Source: an uncultured Eubacterium sp.
Lineage (GTDB): Bacteria; Bacillota; Clostridia; Lachnospirales; Lachnospiraceae
Direction of reading: 5' to 3'
Length of the DNA: 42,419 nucleotides
Assembly: GCA_910580075.1 (NCBI GenBank)
Contig: CAJTVR010000038.1
Coordinates: forward strand, 1 to 42,419
The position numbers and the translations under genes were made by a program. The stretch's first letter is position 1; each line of letters opens with the position of its first letter. Positions 1 to 8,406 of this stretch are shown here, in pieces. A model generated the notes under the pieces. That model had not been told where the DNA came from and made no database searches. It saw only the letters and a program-made list of their open reading frames with translations.

Positions 1-44
1 GAGTAAAGTTGTACATACCAATTTCCGACAATACACAGTTAAAT

Positions 45-164
45 TTACAGTCTCCCCACTTCTTTTCCAGTCTTCCCATACATTACTTTCCTTCGGTATT
101 TTGGAATAAAAACAATATGGTACGTGCAATTATACTTCGTATGTGCTAAAATTTGATTATCCAT
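45..164 (-). pseudogene. IS200/IS605-family TnpA, 5' fragment
   Basis: This is the first 39 codons of a Y1 (HUH) single-strand transposase. It starts with MDNQILAHTKYNCTYHIVF and continues with IPKYRRKVMYGK, which is the typical N-terminal beta-strand of the IS200/IS605 TnpA family. A clean AGGAGG ribosome binding site lies just upstream of the ATG at 164. The reading frame ends at 45 after about 40 residues, whereas the family is about 130-155 residues, and the HUH motif and catalytic tyrosine are not encoded here. The copy is therefore truncated or frameshifted near the window edge. It also reads in frame with the recombinase relic upstream, so the two look like one ORF, but that is only a chance junction. 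Confidence 0.75.
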
Positions 165-173
165 TATGGATAC

Positions 174-413
174 CTCCTGTTTTTCATAGTCTATGATGGC
201 GTCATGGCTGCCCTCCACATAATACTGCGGCACCTCCCCTTCGTTCGCCTTGCGTTTCTCGGAAAGGAAGTCCACCGTGTTCCTTGCGAAACGGCTCACC
301 GATTTGGTGACAATGAGGTCGATTTTCCCGCCCAGTGCGTCCTGCACCATTTTGTTGAAGCCACTGCGATACCTCGTGTCGGTCGCGCTGATGCCTTCGA
401 CAGCTCCTGTCAA
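174..413 (-). pseudogene. Large serine recombinase relic with internal deletion
   Basis: The frame carries two pieces of a large serine recombinase. The first (GISATDTRYRSGFNKM, then KIDLIVTKSVSRFARNTVD) belongs to the N-terminal resolvase catalytic domain. The second (FLSEKRKANEGEVPQYYVE, then GSHDAIID) resembles the recombinase domain that normally lies some 200 or more residues further on. They join directly at the short shared string TVD, so the middle of the gene seems to have been lost by recombination across a microhomology. The serine-bearing N-terminus is also missing. It is the footprint of a former integrative or Tn-like element. The domain assignment is from motif recognition; the deletion size is an estimate. 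Confidence 0.7.
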
Positions 414-501
414 ACACGGACTAAAAATATTTTGTAAACAAATATAAAAATTTATCGAAACATATCACTTTTTATCTACTTTTCTGTTTTTACAGTTCTT
501 T

Positions 502-852
502 TTATTCTCTATTTTGTTCCTGTTCCAGAATAGCCAGCAGCTGATTTTTCAACCATGGATATTCATCATGAATAGTCAAATATACATCTTCCATACGCAA
601 TGTTTGATATCTATGTGCTGTAATATCTCTCATTCCTGCGACTGCCTTCCATGGAAACGTCTTGTATTTATATCTTAAATCATCCGAAATAACTTTAGCA
701 AGTTCTCCAACATTAATGCATGTCATTCCCATTGCGCGTTTCAACATCTCATTCTCCAAAAACTGCTCCAGCGAAGCTTTCCCCAAAAGTTCAACTCCTA
801 TATCTATTTCCTCAATAATCTTTAATATAGTGATTTTATCCCTATGCTGCAT
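502..852 (-). CDS. hepT: HepT-like toxin (DUF86 family)
   Basis: A 116-residue, all-helical protein of the HepT/DUF86 family. It carries the family's Rx4HxY motif as RDITAHRY at about residues 75-82, which in studied HepT proteins is the HEPN-type RNase and AMPylation-target site. Its start overlaps the end of the upstream nucleotidyltransferase gene by 11 bp, the usual translational coupling of the MntA/HepT toxin-antitoxin module. An AAGGAAGTG sequence inside that gene is a plausible ribosome binding site. Full length for the family and no disruption seen. By analogy HepT is the toxin, silenced when MntA adds AMP to the tyrosine of the motif. It lies among decayed mobile elements, which fits a horizontally acquired module. 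Confidence 0.85.
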   Translation of the reverse strand: MQHRDKITILKIIEEIDIGVELLGKASLEQFLENEMLKRAMGMTCINVGELAKVISDDLRYKYKTFPWKAVAGMRDITAHRYQTLRMEDVYLTIHDEYPWLKNQLLAILEQEQNRE

Positions 853-1123
853 ATAGTATCACTTCCTTGCGAATTTCTATCATATCATCCGGCATAACCG
901 GCCCATGAATCACATCTACTTTTACTCCTAACATTTCTTCTAATTCAATCTGCACCATAGATAGAGTAATCAATGAAACAGGTTTTTTAAATTCTATAAT
1001 CAAATCTACATCACTGTTATCATTATTTGTTCCCTCTGCTCTTGAGCCAAACAGGGTCACTTTTGAAATAGAATATTTAGCAATTATTCTTATTACCGCA
1101 TTAGAAATATCATCAATCATCAT
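842..1123 (-). CDS. mntA: MntA-like minimal nucleotidyltransferase (antitoxin)
   Basis: A small (93-residue) polymerase-beta-fold nucleotidyltransferase. The diagnostic GSx10DxD signature is present: GSRAEGTNNDNSDVDL, with the two metal-binding aspartates in DVD. In the MntA/HepT family this enzyme AMPylates a tyrosine of HepT and so neutralises it. A longer frame opens at 1138, but the codons after that ATG read GGGAGG, which is best seen as the ribosome binding site for the ATG at 1123, seven bases downstream; hence the shorter start. The 3' end overlaps hepT by 11 bp. The gene is AT-rich like hepT and unlike the core genes further right. Confidence 0.85.
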   Translation of the reverse strand: MMIDDISNAVIRIIAKYSISKVTLFGSRAEGTNNDNSDVDLIIEFKKPVSLITLSMVQIELEEMLGVKVDVIHGPVMPDDMIEIRKEVILYAA

Positions 1124-1185
1124 TTTTAATCCTCCCATCTATTTCATATGTAAAACTGTTCAAGCGTTATATAGTTTTCCACTTT

Positions 1186-2006
1186 TTAAAAAAGTTTTTC
1201 TGTTACAAAAGTTTTTACAAATTGTGCACTTACATATGCAGCATATTCTTGATGCTCATTAGATTTGTCCTTATTCGCAAAATCCGATATTGCCTTAATA
1301 CAAATTGGTATAGGCTTAGGACTAATTGCCTGTTGAGATGCATAATACATCCCATAAGCTTCCATGTCTATTCCATCTGCTTGCCTAAGAAATTTTTTTA
1401 TCATCACCTCAATAATTTTGCTGTTTTGAATTACAGAATCTCCTGTTGCCATATCTCCTGTTCTAATTTGTGGAATAGAATATTTTGCTTTATTCCTAAA
1501 GCTATTATATATTGAACAAAGCTCGGCTTCATCTTTACTCTTTTCTTTTGGCGTTGAAAATTTACCACTACAATAATCTTTTACCTCTTTAGGAATAATA
1601 ATATCCCCGATATTATATTCTTCTTTCACTCCTGCGGCTATACCAGACATAATAATATATCTTGACGCAAAATTGAAAGATAACTTTGATGTAATTGTTG
1701 CGGCAGCTACCATTCCCATTTGAGTTAAACTGGTAGAAATAACCTTAATTTCCTTTTTGTTATTAACCCATTTGGTTTCATGATATACTGTTGAATCACC
1801 TGGTATTTTAACTTTATTCCATTTTTCAGATGCAAACACATGTCAGTAATAACTAGTCGATATTTTTCTTGCCTCATCCTAGCAATTGCCTCAATAACGC
1901 TAGGAACAATGATAATATCACCATCTTTTATATTCTTATTAGTTTTACATACTTTTTTAATTACTTATGCTTTTCCATTTTCATCATCTACTATTAATAT
2001 TTTCAT
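1186..2006 (-). pseudogene. Decayed receiver domain-nucleoside phosphorylase gene
   Basis: The 3' part (1186-1839) is an open 217-codon frame for an MTA/SAH-nucleosidase or purine-nucleoside-phosphorylase fold. It contains IIMSGIAAGV, TGDMATGDSVI, GIDMEAYGMY (ribose-binding Glu) and AISDFA (catalytic-type Asp). The 5' part, from ATG 2006, reads MKILIVDDENGKA, then a TAA at 1965-1967. The same frame then resumes with a receiver-like text ending RLVITDM at about 1840. A frameshift near 1815-1841 separates this from the phosphorylase, and the second half of the receiver plus the start of the phosphorylase domain appear deleted. The open frame can only start at a GTG at 1839 with no ribosome binding site seen. 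I read it as a dead two-domain gene. Similar phosphorylase domains are used as effectors in some bacterial conflict systems, so a defence role is possible but inferred. Confidence 0.6.
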
Positions 2007-2026
2007 TCTTTTGTTCCTCTTATTTG

Positions 2027-2224
2027 CTAGATATTTAGATAAAGTTTTAGCTTTTCCTGCCATTCAACCGATGCTGAATCATATTTTATATAACCTAAAT
2101 AATACTGGCTATACTTCTCTAATATCACTGCTTCCAATTCTTTTAAGGTTATCAAATTATTTCCTCTTTCAAAATCATTAAACCCAGTTACTATCACCAC
2201 TTTTATATTATATTTTTTTCTTTT
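2027..2224 (-). pseudogene. 3' fragment of an unidentified gene
   Basis: A 65-codon open frame without a start, closed upstream by TAA and ending TAG at 2027, about 20 bases before the ATG of the receiver-phosphorylase relic. It reads VVIVTGFNDFERGNNLITL followed by KELEAVILEKYSQYYLGYIK, well-formed protein text. The tight spacing suggests it was the previous gene of the same operon, perhaps a partner of the receiver protein. Between 2230 and 2390 there are further short coding-like shreds (for example SSFDRIFVGAGS) broken by stops. I cannot name the family. Confidence 0.4.
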
Positions 2225-2397
2225 TTATTCATATCTTAAAGTTTGCCACAGATCCTAATTTTGAATATATTATTTGATAATTTCATCTGTTGTCTTCCCT
2301 ATACTTATTAAATTATGATCCTGCGCCTACAAATATTCTGTCAAAACTACTTGCTGCCGCGGTATCTTTTTTGCATTCTACCTTATTATTCTAGTAC

Positions 2398-2424
2398 CTT
2401 GTTAAGTCCAAAACTGTATCAAAA
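2398..2424. repeat. Left terminal inverted repeat of the IS630-like element
   Basis: Twenty-seven bases beginning CTTGTTAAGTCCAAAACTG, identical to the reverse complement of 3562-3588. Together with four further, partly matching bases outward (to 2394) it defines the element's left end next to TA. Confidence 0.85.
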
Positions 2425-2457
2425 CAAGGCACTAAAATCATGGTTAAAAACAAACTC

Positions 2458-3518
2458 TTATTCCTCAAATAAAGGTTTTGGATATAAGCGTTTTAATTTA
2501 ATTCGTGCATCTTCTGCTGTAAAATGCCATTTTACCCCAATCTGTTTTTTGTTGCGGTCTTTCTCCCAGTCAGAGATTGTATTATTTAGTTCTTCCAGTG
2601 AACGAATGCGCCTGTTTCCAAGGCATTGCATGGTTAGAGCACTCAGCTCTGTTTCCACGATATTAAGCCAGCTTCCATGTCTGGGTGTAAGCAATTTTTA
2701 GCATCATTTTCGCATAGTCCCCTTTCGTACGGTGTTCAAGCGCGTATGTATGCCGCCATCCGCCAAGCGGTTCTGTAAACATAAATATGCTTGCTGTGCC
2801 GCACCGTACATATTCAGAATCAATTTTTTCACAGTGCCCGGATTTTTGAAGCTGTGTATCCGGACTTATTTGTGCCGGCTTTTCTGAGATTCGTTCCCTG
2901 ATCTCACCAAGGAGCTGCAGTGGTTTTTTCATTCATGCAAATGACAGAGATATCACTGCAGTACGGACGCTGGTAAATGCCAGGAACATCTTCCATATCT
3001 GCAACAAAAGAGGAATCATTTTGTTTGGAGATGCACCAGTATTTGCTCAGGTGCGGTCTGAGTTCATTTGTATTCAGAAGCTCCCAGATTGTAACATATG
3101 AAACGGATACGATGTATTGTTTTTCCATACAGTGTTCAGCAAGCAGCCTCAGTGTCCACCGGGCATGTCCTTCTGGCGGCCCCAGCGCTGCGGCAATTAC
3201 CTTTGCTTCAAAATCACCCGTGATCTTTGATGCCACAGCAAGCGTAATGCGTGTTTTGCAGTGCAGTGCGGCTTCCAGACCGCTTTCAGAATAAGCCCTG
3301 CGAATCTGGTTTACAGTAGTTGGTGAGCTATCAAGCCACTCTGCTAATTCCCGGTTGTTCTTTTTTGACTCCGGCTTATTGTCATTACTGTGAGGAGCCT
3401 GTGCGTGCAGAATTTCTCTTGCCGAATACTTATTGCCGGAATGGGTCATGGATTTTAAAACAGCCTCATCTTCCATAGTTAATAATGCTTCATATTTTTT
3501 CTTTGGCATAATGGTCAC
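2458..3518 (-). pseudogene. IS630-family transposase, frameshifted and internally deleted
   Basis: Three frames together make one IS630 DDE transposase. The N-terminal frame (3518-2904) has the helix-turn-helix region (NNRELAEWLDSSPTTVNQIR) and the start of the catalytic core, up to about SDISVICMNEK. An extra A in a run of six near 2925 shifts it, and the core continues as KPLQLLGEIRERI in frame 2932-2663. At about 2692 the text jumps from KMMLKIA to TPRHGSWLNIVE, skipping the roughly 40-45 residues that normally carry the second Asp (VMDNLNTH-type motif), and continues in frame 2694-2458 with the final catalytic Glu. The first shift needs +1, not the -1 slip used by some insertion sequences, so I take both as mutations. 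Confidence 0.8.
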
Positions 3519-3561
3519 TCCTTTTTAACCAGAGTAACATGCCTAAGATATAAAAGAAATA

Positions 3562-3588
3562 TTTTGATACAGTTTTGGACTTAACAAG
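3562..3588. repeat. Right terminal inverted repeat of the IS630-like element
   Basis: Reverse complement of the 2398-2424 repeat, exact over 27 bases. It lies just upstream of the transposase start at 3518 and is followed by CACTAGTA, matching the CTAGTA at the left flank. Confidence 0.85.
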
Positions 3589-3648
3589 ACACTAGTACTA
3601 TATGTCTCTGTTCCTTAACCCTTATTACTATCTTCTGACTCATTTTAA

Positions 3649-4335
3649 TCATCTCGAATTAAGCACCGTCACTTTGCATTTATATTTTAGAATCTTGTAT
3701 ATTCCTTGAATACTTACTACTACTTCCAATGATAACATATAAATAATATTGTCAACAAATATTTTTCTTAATGTCCATATTAAAAATGGAATATCTTTTA
3801 GGTGCATTATTTTTCTTTGTAATAAGATAATTCCGGCAGCAATGAGCGAAATAAGGAACAGATATAGAATAAACCAAAACTGTCCAGCCGAAAACCCGCC
3901 GTCAGCACCTGTTAAGTCAGTAAAATGTGTAAAGAAAACAGCATAATGCTGAAATAAATTTCCTTGATAACCATAATTAAATTTATCAGCCATATAGGTC
4001 ATAGGCGGCATAATCAGCACTGTCCCAAAAATAAATGGTATCAGTAATTTTTTAGCCCTTTCCAGCACATACTGCCCGATTGTCCGCTTTTGCAGCGCAG
4101 ATCTTGTGGAAATGCCTGCAATGAAAAACATAAGCGGCATAAAATACGGACTAAAAAATACCACAATACTGCTGATTATTTTATTGTTTTCAAAAAAAAT
4201 GTAATTTGGTTCTCCCCATACATTCCATGCCATTGCTGCATGATAGGGAACAAGAAGTAAAATGGTAATCCAGCGTATATTGTCAATATAGTATTTTCGC
4301 ATATTTATCTCATGCATTTTATCAATAAAATTCAA
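3649..4335 (-). pseudogene. Acyltransferase-3 family membrane protein, C-terminally truncated
   Basis: The N-terminal half of an acyltransferase family 3 integral membrane enzyme. The text RKYYIDNIRWITILLLVPYH with the conserved early histidine in VPYHAAM is typical, followed by hydrophobic segments around residues 17-35, 50-75, 95-112 and 150-172. Intact relatives have about 350-400 residues and 10 membrane helices; here homology fades after about residue 185 and the frame closes at 228. It is probably a remnant whose 3' half was lost when the neighbouring IS630-like element and other debris arrived. No good ribosome binding site is visible; an internal Met (residue 12) is the more usual family start. 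Could in principle be expressed as a short protein. Confidence 0.6.
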
Positions 4336-4340
4336 TACTG

Positions 4341-4472
4341 TTATCCTACCACAACTGCACGCACAATTCCATTAAATTCTGCTTTTTTGCCGGAAGTCAG
4401 GCCGTTCCTGCTGTCGGAGCTCTTGTCAGGATAGAGCTTCCCGGCGACAAGCAAAATTTCGCCGGCGTCCTG
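4341..4472 (-). pseudogene. Possible 3' remnant of a glycoside-hydrolase-like gene
   Basis: Forty-three codons, open from a TGA at 4473-4475 to TAA at 4341, with GC-rich codon use unlike the flanking AT-rich relics. The peptide contains DAGEILLVAGK and, near its end, AEFNGIVRAVVVG. The pattern (a glycine-rich turn followed by FNG and a hydrophobic strand at the C-terminus) resembles the last strands of family 2 glycoside hydrolases, but the stretch is too short to be certain. It ends just before the acyltransferase relic. Confidence 0.25.
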
Positions 4473-4552
4473 TCATAATCCACAGGCCCGCCGGCTCATA
4501 ATTTTTTCTATATATACTGCTTCATAAGCATTACTTCAAATCCCGCAGCACC

Positions 4553-6031
4553 TCAAAGCACCACGCCATCCTTAAAAATCGATATCCCGCGATATCCGCG
4601 CCGTTCCGAACAGGTCTTCTCCCCGCCCGCAACACGCAGAACCAGCTCAAACAGACGCTTTGCTGTGTCCTCTAGCGGTTCCCCGTCTGCAGCCGGGCCG
4701 GCGTCAAAATCTATCCACCCTTTCTTCTTCTGTGCCAGCTGGCTGTTTGTAGCAATCTTAACCGTAGGTGCAGGTGCTCCGAACGGCGTGCCTCTTCCGG
4801 TCGTAAACAGAATCATATGTGCCCCCGCAGCCGTCATTGCCGTCGCAGATACAAGGTCATTTCCCGGACCGTACAGCATGTTCAGGCCTTTTGTCACAAC
4901 AGGCTGTGCATAACCTATCACATCTGTAATCGGAGCCGTGCCGCCTTTCTGCACGCAGCCACAGGATTTATCCTCCAATGTTGTAATGCCGCCCTGGCGG
5001 TTTCCCGGACTCGGGTTATCATATACCACTTCATGATGACTGATAAAATAATTCTTAAAACCGTTAATCATATCTACCGCTTTCCTGAATACTTCCTCAT
5101 TCACACAGCGGTTCATCAAAAAGCCTTCTGCCCCGAACATCTCCGGCACTTCTGTCAGCACCGTCGAGCCGCCTCTTGCCGTCAGCATATCGCTGAAGCG
5201 CCCGACAGCCGGATTTGCGGTAATGCCGGACAGACCGTCAGAGCCGCCGCACTTCATGCCGATTACCAGCTCGCTGACTAAAACCGGCTCTCTTTGAAAC
5301 CGGGACGCATAGGCCGCACATTCTTTCAGCAGCTCTTTTGCCCGTGCCAGCTCGTCCTCTTCTTCCTGGCAGATTAAAAATTTCACACGGTCATGGTCAT
5401 AGTCTCCCAGCTCTTCTAAAAACTGCTCATGTGTCAGGTTCTCACATCCCAGTCCTACAACCAGAACGGCCGCCGCATTCGGATGACGTACAAGTGCTGC
5501 CAGCAGCCTTCTTGTCTGGGCATGGTCTTCTCCAGTCTGGCTGCAGCCAAACGGATGCGGAAATGTATACAGCCCGTCAATTGTACCATTTACAAGGTTC
5601 TGGTTTTCTTTTACAATCTCCCCTGCTACATCATTGACACATCCGACCGTCGGAATTACCCAGATTTCATTGCGGATTGCCGCGCGGCCGTCTTTCCTTC
5701 GAAATCCCTGGAAATATTCCGGCTGTTCTGTTTTCAGATCATGAATATCCGGCTCATAGCTGTATGTAATTTCCCCTTCCAGATTCGTAGCCATATTATG
5801 CGTATGTATCCATTCGCCAGGTGCCGCATCCTGCGTCGCATGTCCGATTGGAAATCCGTACTTGATCACATTTTCCCCTTTTGCAATCGGTTTTAATGCA
5901 ATTTTATGTCCCTGGGGAATATCCTGGGCTGCTTCAATCATCTGTCCGCCGGTCTGTATATGCTCCCCTTTTGCAATCGGATGCAGTGCAACTGCCACAT
6001 TATCCATTTCCGTAATCTGAATCGTTTTCAT
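4553..6031 (-). CDS. uxaA: Altronate dehydratase
   Basis: Cytoplasmic dehydratase converting D-altronate to 2-keto-3-deoxy-D-gluconate. At 492 residues it matches the family length. Residues 1-90 form the small SAF-like N-terminal domain (MDNVAVALHPIAKGE, GKIH-type turn as GEWIHTHNMATNL). Residues 100-492 are the galactarate dehydratase/altronate hydrolase domain, with PHPFGCSQTGEDH, MKCGGSDGLSGITANPAVG, and CGCVQKGG near the C-terminal region. It starts five bases after the uxaB stop with no clear ribosome binding site of its own, so translation is probably coupled. Last gene of the catabolic block. Confidence 0.95.
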   Translation of the reverse strand: MKTIQITEMDNVAVALHPIAKGEHIQTGGQMIEAAQDIPQGHKIALKPIAKGENVIKYGFPIGHATQDAAPGEWIHTHNMATNLEGEITYSYEPDIHDLKTEQPEYFQGFRRKDGRAAIRNEIWVIPTVGCVNDVAGEIVKENQNLVNGTIDGLYTFPHPFGCSQTGEDHAQTRRLLAALVRHPNAAAVLVVGLGCENLTHEQFLEELGDYDHDRVKFLICQEEEDELARAKELLKECAAYASRFQREPVLVSELVIGMKCGGSDGLSGITANPAVGRFSDMLTARGGSTVLTEVPEMFGAEGFLMNRCVNEEVFRKAVDMINGFKNYFISHHEVVYDNPSPGNRQGGITTLEDKSCGCVQKGGTAPITDVIGYAQPVVTKGLNMLYGPGNDLVSATAMTAAGAHMILFTTGRGTPFGAPAPTVKIATNSQLAQKKKGWIDFDAGPAADGEPLEDTAKRLFELVLRVAGGEKTCSERRGYRGISIFKDGVVL

Positions 6032-6036
6032 AGTCT

Positions 6037-7536
6037 TTACAGACAGCCTGCAAATGCCGCCTTTGCCCCTTTCGTCCGAATCTCTCCAAGTGCTTTTACT
6101 ACTGCTTCTTCAAATCCTGGAATCTCAGCCAGATTCTGCTCCCACATCCGGGTATTTGTCATCACGGCATGTACAAGCCCCTCCTCGCTGTCGTTTTTGT
6201 GAGCTTCGTAAAATTCCAGTACAAAGCGGTCGTCGCTTACTGTATATTCATTGCCCAAAGGACGCCTGCAGACCAGCCCTTCCTCTGTCAGCTTTTGAAT
6301 ATCACTGCTGTAAAAGGCAATATATGCCGCAAACGACATCGTAAGGCAGACCGGCAGCGTGCCTTTTTCTTTTACATATTCCAAAAGTGAAGGCATGTTA
6401 CGGGCTTTCCACTTGGATGTGGAATTCAGCGAAATGCTCATCAGCTCGTGATCCACAAACGGATTGTTAAAACGGTCCTGAACTGCTGCCGCAAACTGAT
6501 TCAGGTCGTCTTTATCTAACGGCAGTGTCGGAATTACTTCTTCATTCAGCATCTTATTCATAAATCCGCGGATCACTTCATCATGCATACAGTCACGGAC
6601 AATATTTTCTCCTGCCAGATACGCTCCAAGCACAAATCCGGTATGTGCTCCGTTTAAAATACGTACCTTCCTTTTTTTATAAGGACTCATATCCGGTGTA
6701 ACAAACACTTTATCTTCCAGTCCTGCTTTTCGAAACGGCAGTATGTCATTGAGTGCTTCATCCCCTTCAATAACCCACACGCCAAACACTTCTCCTACAT
6801 CCAGAATCTGATCCTCATATCCATGTACGCTGGCAAGTGCGGCCGTTTCCTTTTCATCACGGATACGTCCCGGCACAATCCGGTCTACCAGAGAGCCGCA
6901 GAATGTGCATGTTTCATTGACATAACTGCGGAAACCATCTTCTAATTCCCACTGGTCAATATACTGATTCACGCATTTTAACAGTTCCTTTCCATTATTA
7001 TCAATCAGCTCACATGCAAGAATCAAAACACCCGGTTTTCCTGCCTGATAGCGGCGGTACAGCACCTGGGTCAGCTTTGCCGGAAAGCTCGATGGCGGGC
7101 AGTCGTCCTTTTTGCAGGAAGCGTCATAAGCAATCCCTGCCTCTGTCGTATTCGAAACGATAATTTCCAGATCGTCACTGGCCGCAATTTCCATCACCGC
7201 CTCATAATCCTTTTCCTCATACGGATTCAGACAGCGGCTGACACTGGAAATGACACGCCTCTCATCCACTTTTTCCCCTTTTTCGCTTCCGCGCAGATAC
7301 AGCGTATACAGTCCTTCCTGTTCGTTAATCAAATCTGCAAGCCCCGGTTTAATCGGCTGCACCAGCGCACATTTCCCGTTCCAGCCCGCTTTCTCATTCG
7401 CCAGGTCAAACCAGTAATCCACAAATGCACGCAGAAAATTTCCCTCTCCAAACTGAAGTACCTTTTCCGGTGCATCTTTCAAAATATATCCGCTGTATCT
7501 CGATCCTTCCAACACGTTATAATTTAATCTTTCCAT
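6037..7536 (-). CDS. uxaB: Tagaturonate reductase (altronate oxidoreductase)
   Basis: NADH-dependent reduction of D-tagaturonate to D-altronate in the cytoplasm. The 499-residue protein belongs to the mannitol dehydrogenase superfamily. The N-terminal FGEGNFLRAFVDYW motif identifies the UxaB branch rather than fructuronate reductase UxuB, whose equivalent reads differently. The C-terminal domain has KVRILNGAHTGFVLGAYLAG, the conserved catalytic-lysine KxxxxNxxH region. It is followed after five bases by uxaA, and upstream lies a long AT-rich leader and a repeat array separating it from the TRAP permease. The start at 7536 has only a distant AAGGA; no better start is obvious. Confidence 0.95.
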   Translation of the reverse strand: MERLNYNVLEGSRYSGYILKDAPEKVLQFGEGNFLRAFVDYWFDLANEKAGWNGKCALVQPIKPGLADLINEQEGLYTLYLRGSEKGEKVDERRVISSVSRCLNPYEEKDYEAVMEIAASDDLEIIVSNTTEAGIAYDASCKKDDCPPSSFPAKLTQVLYRRYQAGKPGVLILACELIDNNGKELLKCVNQYIDQWELEDGFRSYVNETCTFCGSLVDRIVPGRIRDEKETAALASVHGYEDQILDVGEVFGVWVIEGDEALNDILPFRKAGLEDKVFVTPDMSPYKKRKVRILNGAHTGFVLGAYLAGENIVRDCMHDEVIRGFMNKMLNEEVIPTLPLDKDDLNQFAAAVQDRFNNPFVDHELMSISLNSTSKWKARNMPSLLEYVKEKGTLPVCLTMSFAAYIAFYSSDIQKLTEEGLVCRRPLGNEYTVSDDRFVLEFYEAHKNDSEEGLVHAVMTNTRMWEQNLAEIPGFEEAVVKALGEIRTKGAKAAFAGCL

Positions 7537-7779
7537 ACCCTGTTTACCTGTCCTTTCTCTCTATTTTTATACATCCCGGCCGCTTTGCAGCGATCTTCAT
7601 GCATAGAAATCCAGTTGTCTTTTTAATATTTCGATTCGATGTTCTTTTCTAACTTTCTGTCAAATTTTTAATCGGTAATTTTAATTTCAGTCATCAGCTG
7701 TATTTCTAATTTCCAGTTTTCCTTTAAAACGCCCAGTCCTTTTATTAAATATACTTTATTTTTAATTTTTAAAATATTT

Positions 7780-7809
7780 GTTATATTTTCTCTGTATTTT
7801 GCAAATCAA
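7780..7809 (-). promoter_or_regulatory. Weak candidate promoter for uxaB-uxaA
   Basis: On the minus strand TTGATT and TATAAC are separated by 18 bases in very AT-rich DNA. It would give a leader of about 235 bases before uxaB. The AT-richness makes chance matches likely, so confidence is low. Confidence 0.3.
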
Positions 7810-8077
7810 AATCTTTTTTTAATATGCTGCATTATTATTTTTTATATACTGCAGATCACCGCTGTCTGCTTCTCTTCACATTTTATCTGATCATTTCTAT
7901 TATAACAGCTAAACTGTCCGCTGGGAATCACTTCAATTGTATAAAAGCCGCTACAGCGTAAAATATCTTCTTTTCTGCTGCTATCTGCCGGACTCCATAA
8001 GATACAGGAAAGCCAGACGCGGATTACTCTGTCTGAAAAAGAACAAGCAGATGCAGACAGCATAAGGCAGAATCAAA

Positions 8078-8335
8078 CGAAGACTGCTATGTCAGGATGG
8101 CCGTTTCAGACCACTCTGTTCTTCATGACAATTCAGGCAGACTGCTGTGTTCCTCATGACAGCCCCAGACGCATAGACCGCTCTGTTCCACAGGGCACTT
8201 CCAGCCAGACTGCCCTGTTCCTCATGACAGTTCCAGACGCACAGACTGCTCTGTTCCTCATGGCAGTTCCAGGTGCAGACTTCTCTGTCCGGAACGGCAA
8301 ATCCAGACATGGACTATGCTGTCCCGGATGACTGA
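8078..8335. repeat. Imperfect tandem repeat array, period about 30-38 bp
   Basis: About seven degenerate units. The core is recognisable as CAGACTGCTCTGTTCCTCAT followed by GRCAGTTCCAG, with clear copies near 8138, 8206, 8243 and 8276 and weaker ones at each end. Units are not separated by spacers, so this is not a CRISPR array. Confidence 0.75.
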
Positions 8336-8406
8336 TAGTTCTCCGGGCAGCACAGTCTCTCGGGATTCGAAAATCCGTAATAAAGCAGTCCTCTCCCTGA
8401 CCTGGT

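Larger units (their letters stand above)
2394..3592 (-). mobile_element. IS630-like insertion sequence, inactive
   Basis: An approximately 1.2 kb element bounded by near-perfect inverted repeats (27 identical bases at 2398-2424 and 3562-3588). It is flanked by CTAGTA on both sides, consistent with the IS630/Tc1 habit of inserting at TA, and the TA duplication would be 2392-2393 and 3593-3594. It contains a single minus-strand transposase gene with two lesions. The element inserted into already decaying DNA between the phosphorylase relic and the acyltransferase relic. The ends look intact, so it could still be moved by a related transposase supplied elsewhere in the genome. Confidence 0.8.
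7537..8406. other. 870-bp intergenic region between dctM and uxaB
   Basis: The left part (about 7620-7870) is highly AT-rich and may hold the uxaB promoter (weak candidate at 7780-7809). The right part (about 8078-8335) is a GC-richer imperfect tandem array. Open frames on both strands across the array have no ribosome binding sites and mirror the repeat, so I do not call a gene. I see no terminator after dctM. Confidence 0.6.

Noticed and set aside
45..413. A genuine recombinase-transposase fusion protein
   Set aside because: Each part is incomplete and the IS200 part has its own ribosome binding site and start; the shared frame is coincidental.
2904..2932. Programmed frameshift in the IS630 transposase
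   Set aside because: Joining the frames at the A-run needs a +1 shift while the usual slip is -1, and a second, larger lesion further on shows the gene is dead.
4436..4470. Hairpin CCGGCGA/TCGCCGG as terminator of the uxa operon
   Set aside because: No T run follows it on the minus strand, and it lies inside a coding-like remnant whose GC-rich codons explain it.
8089..8331. Small genes on either strand in the 8.1-8.3 kb array
   Set aside because: Both frames are shadows of the tandem repeat, with no start signals.
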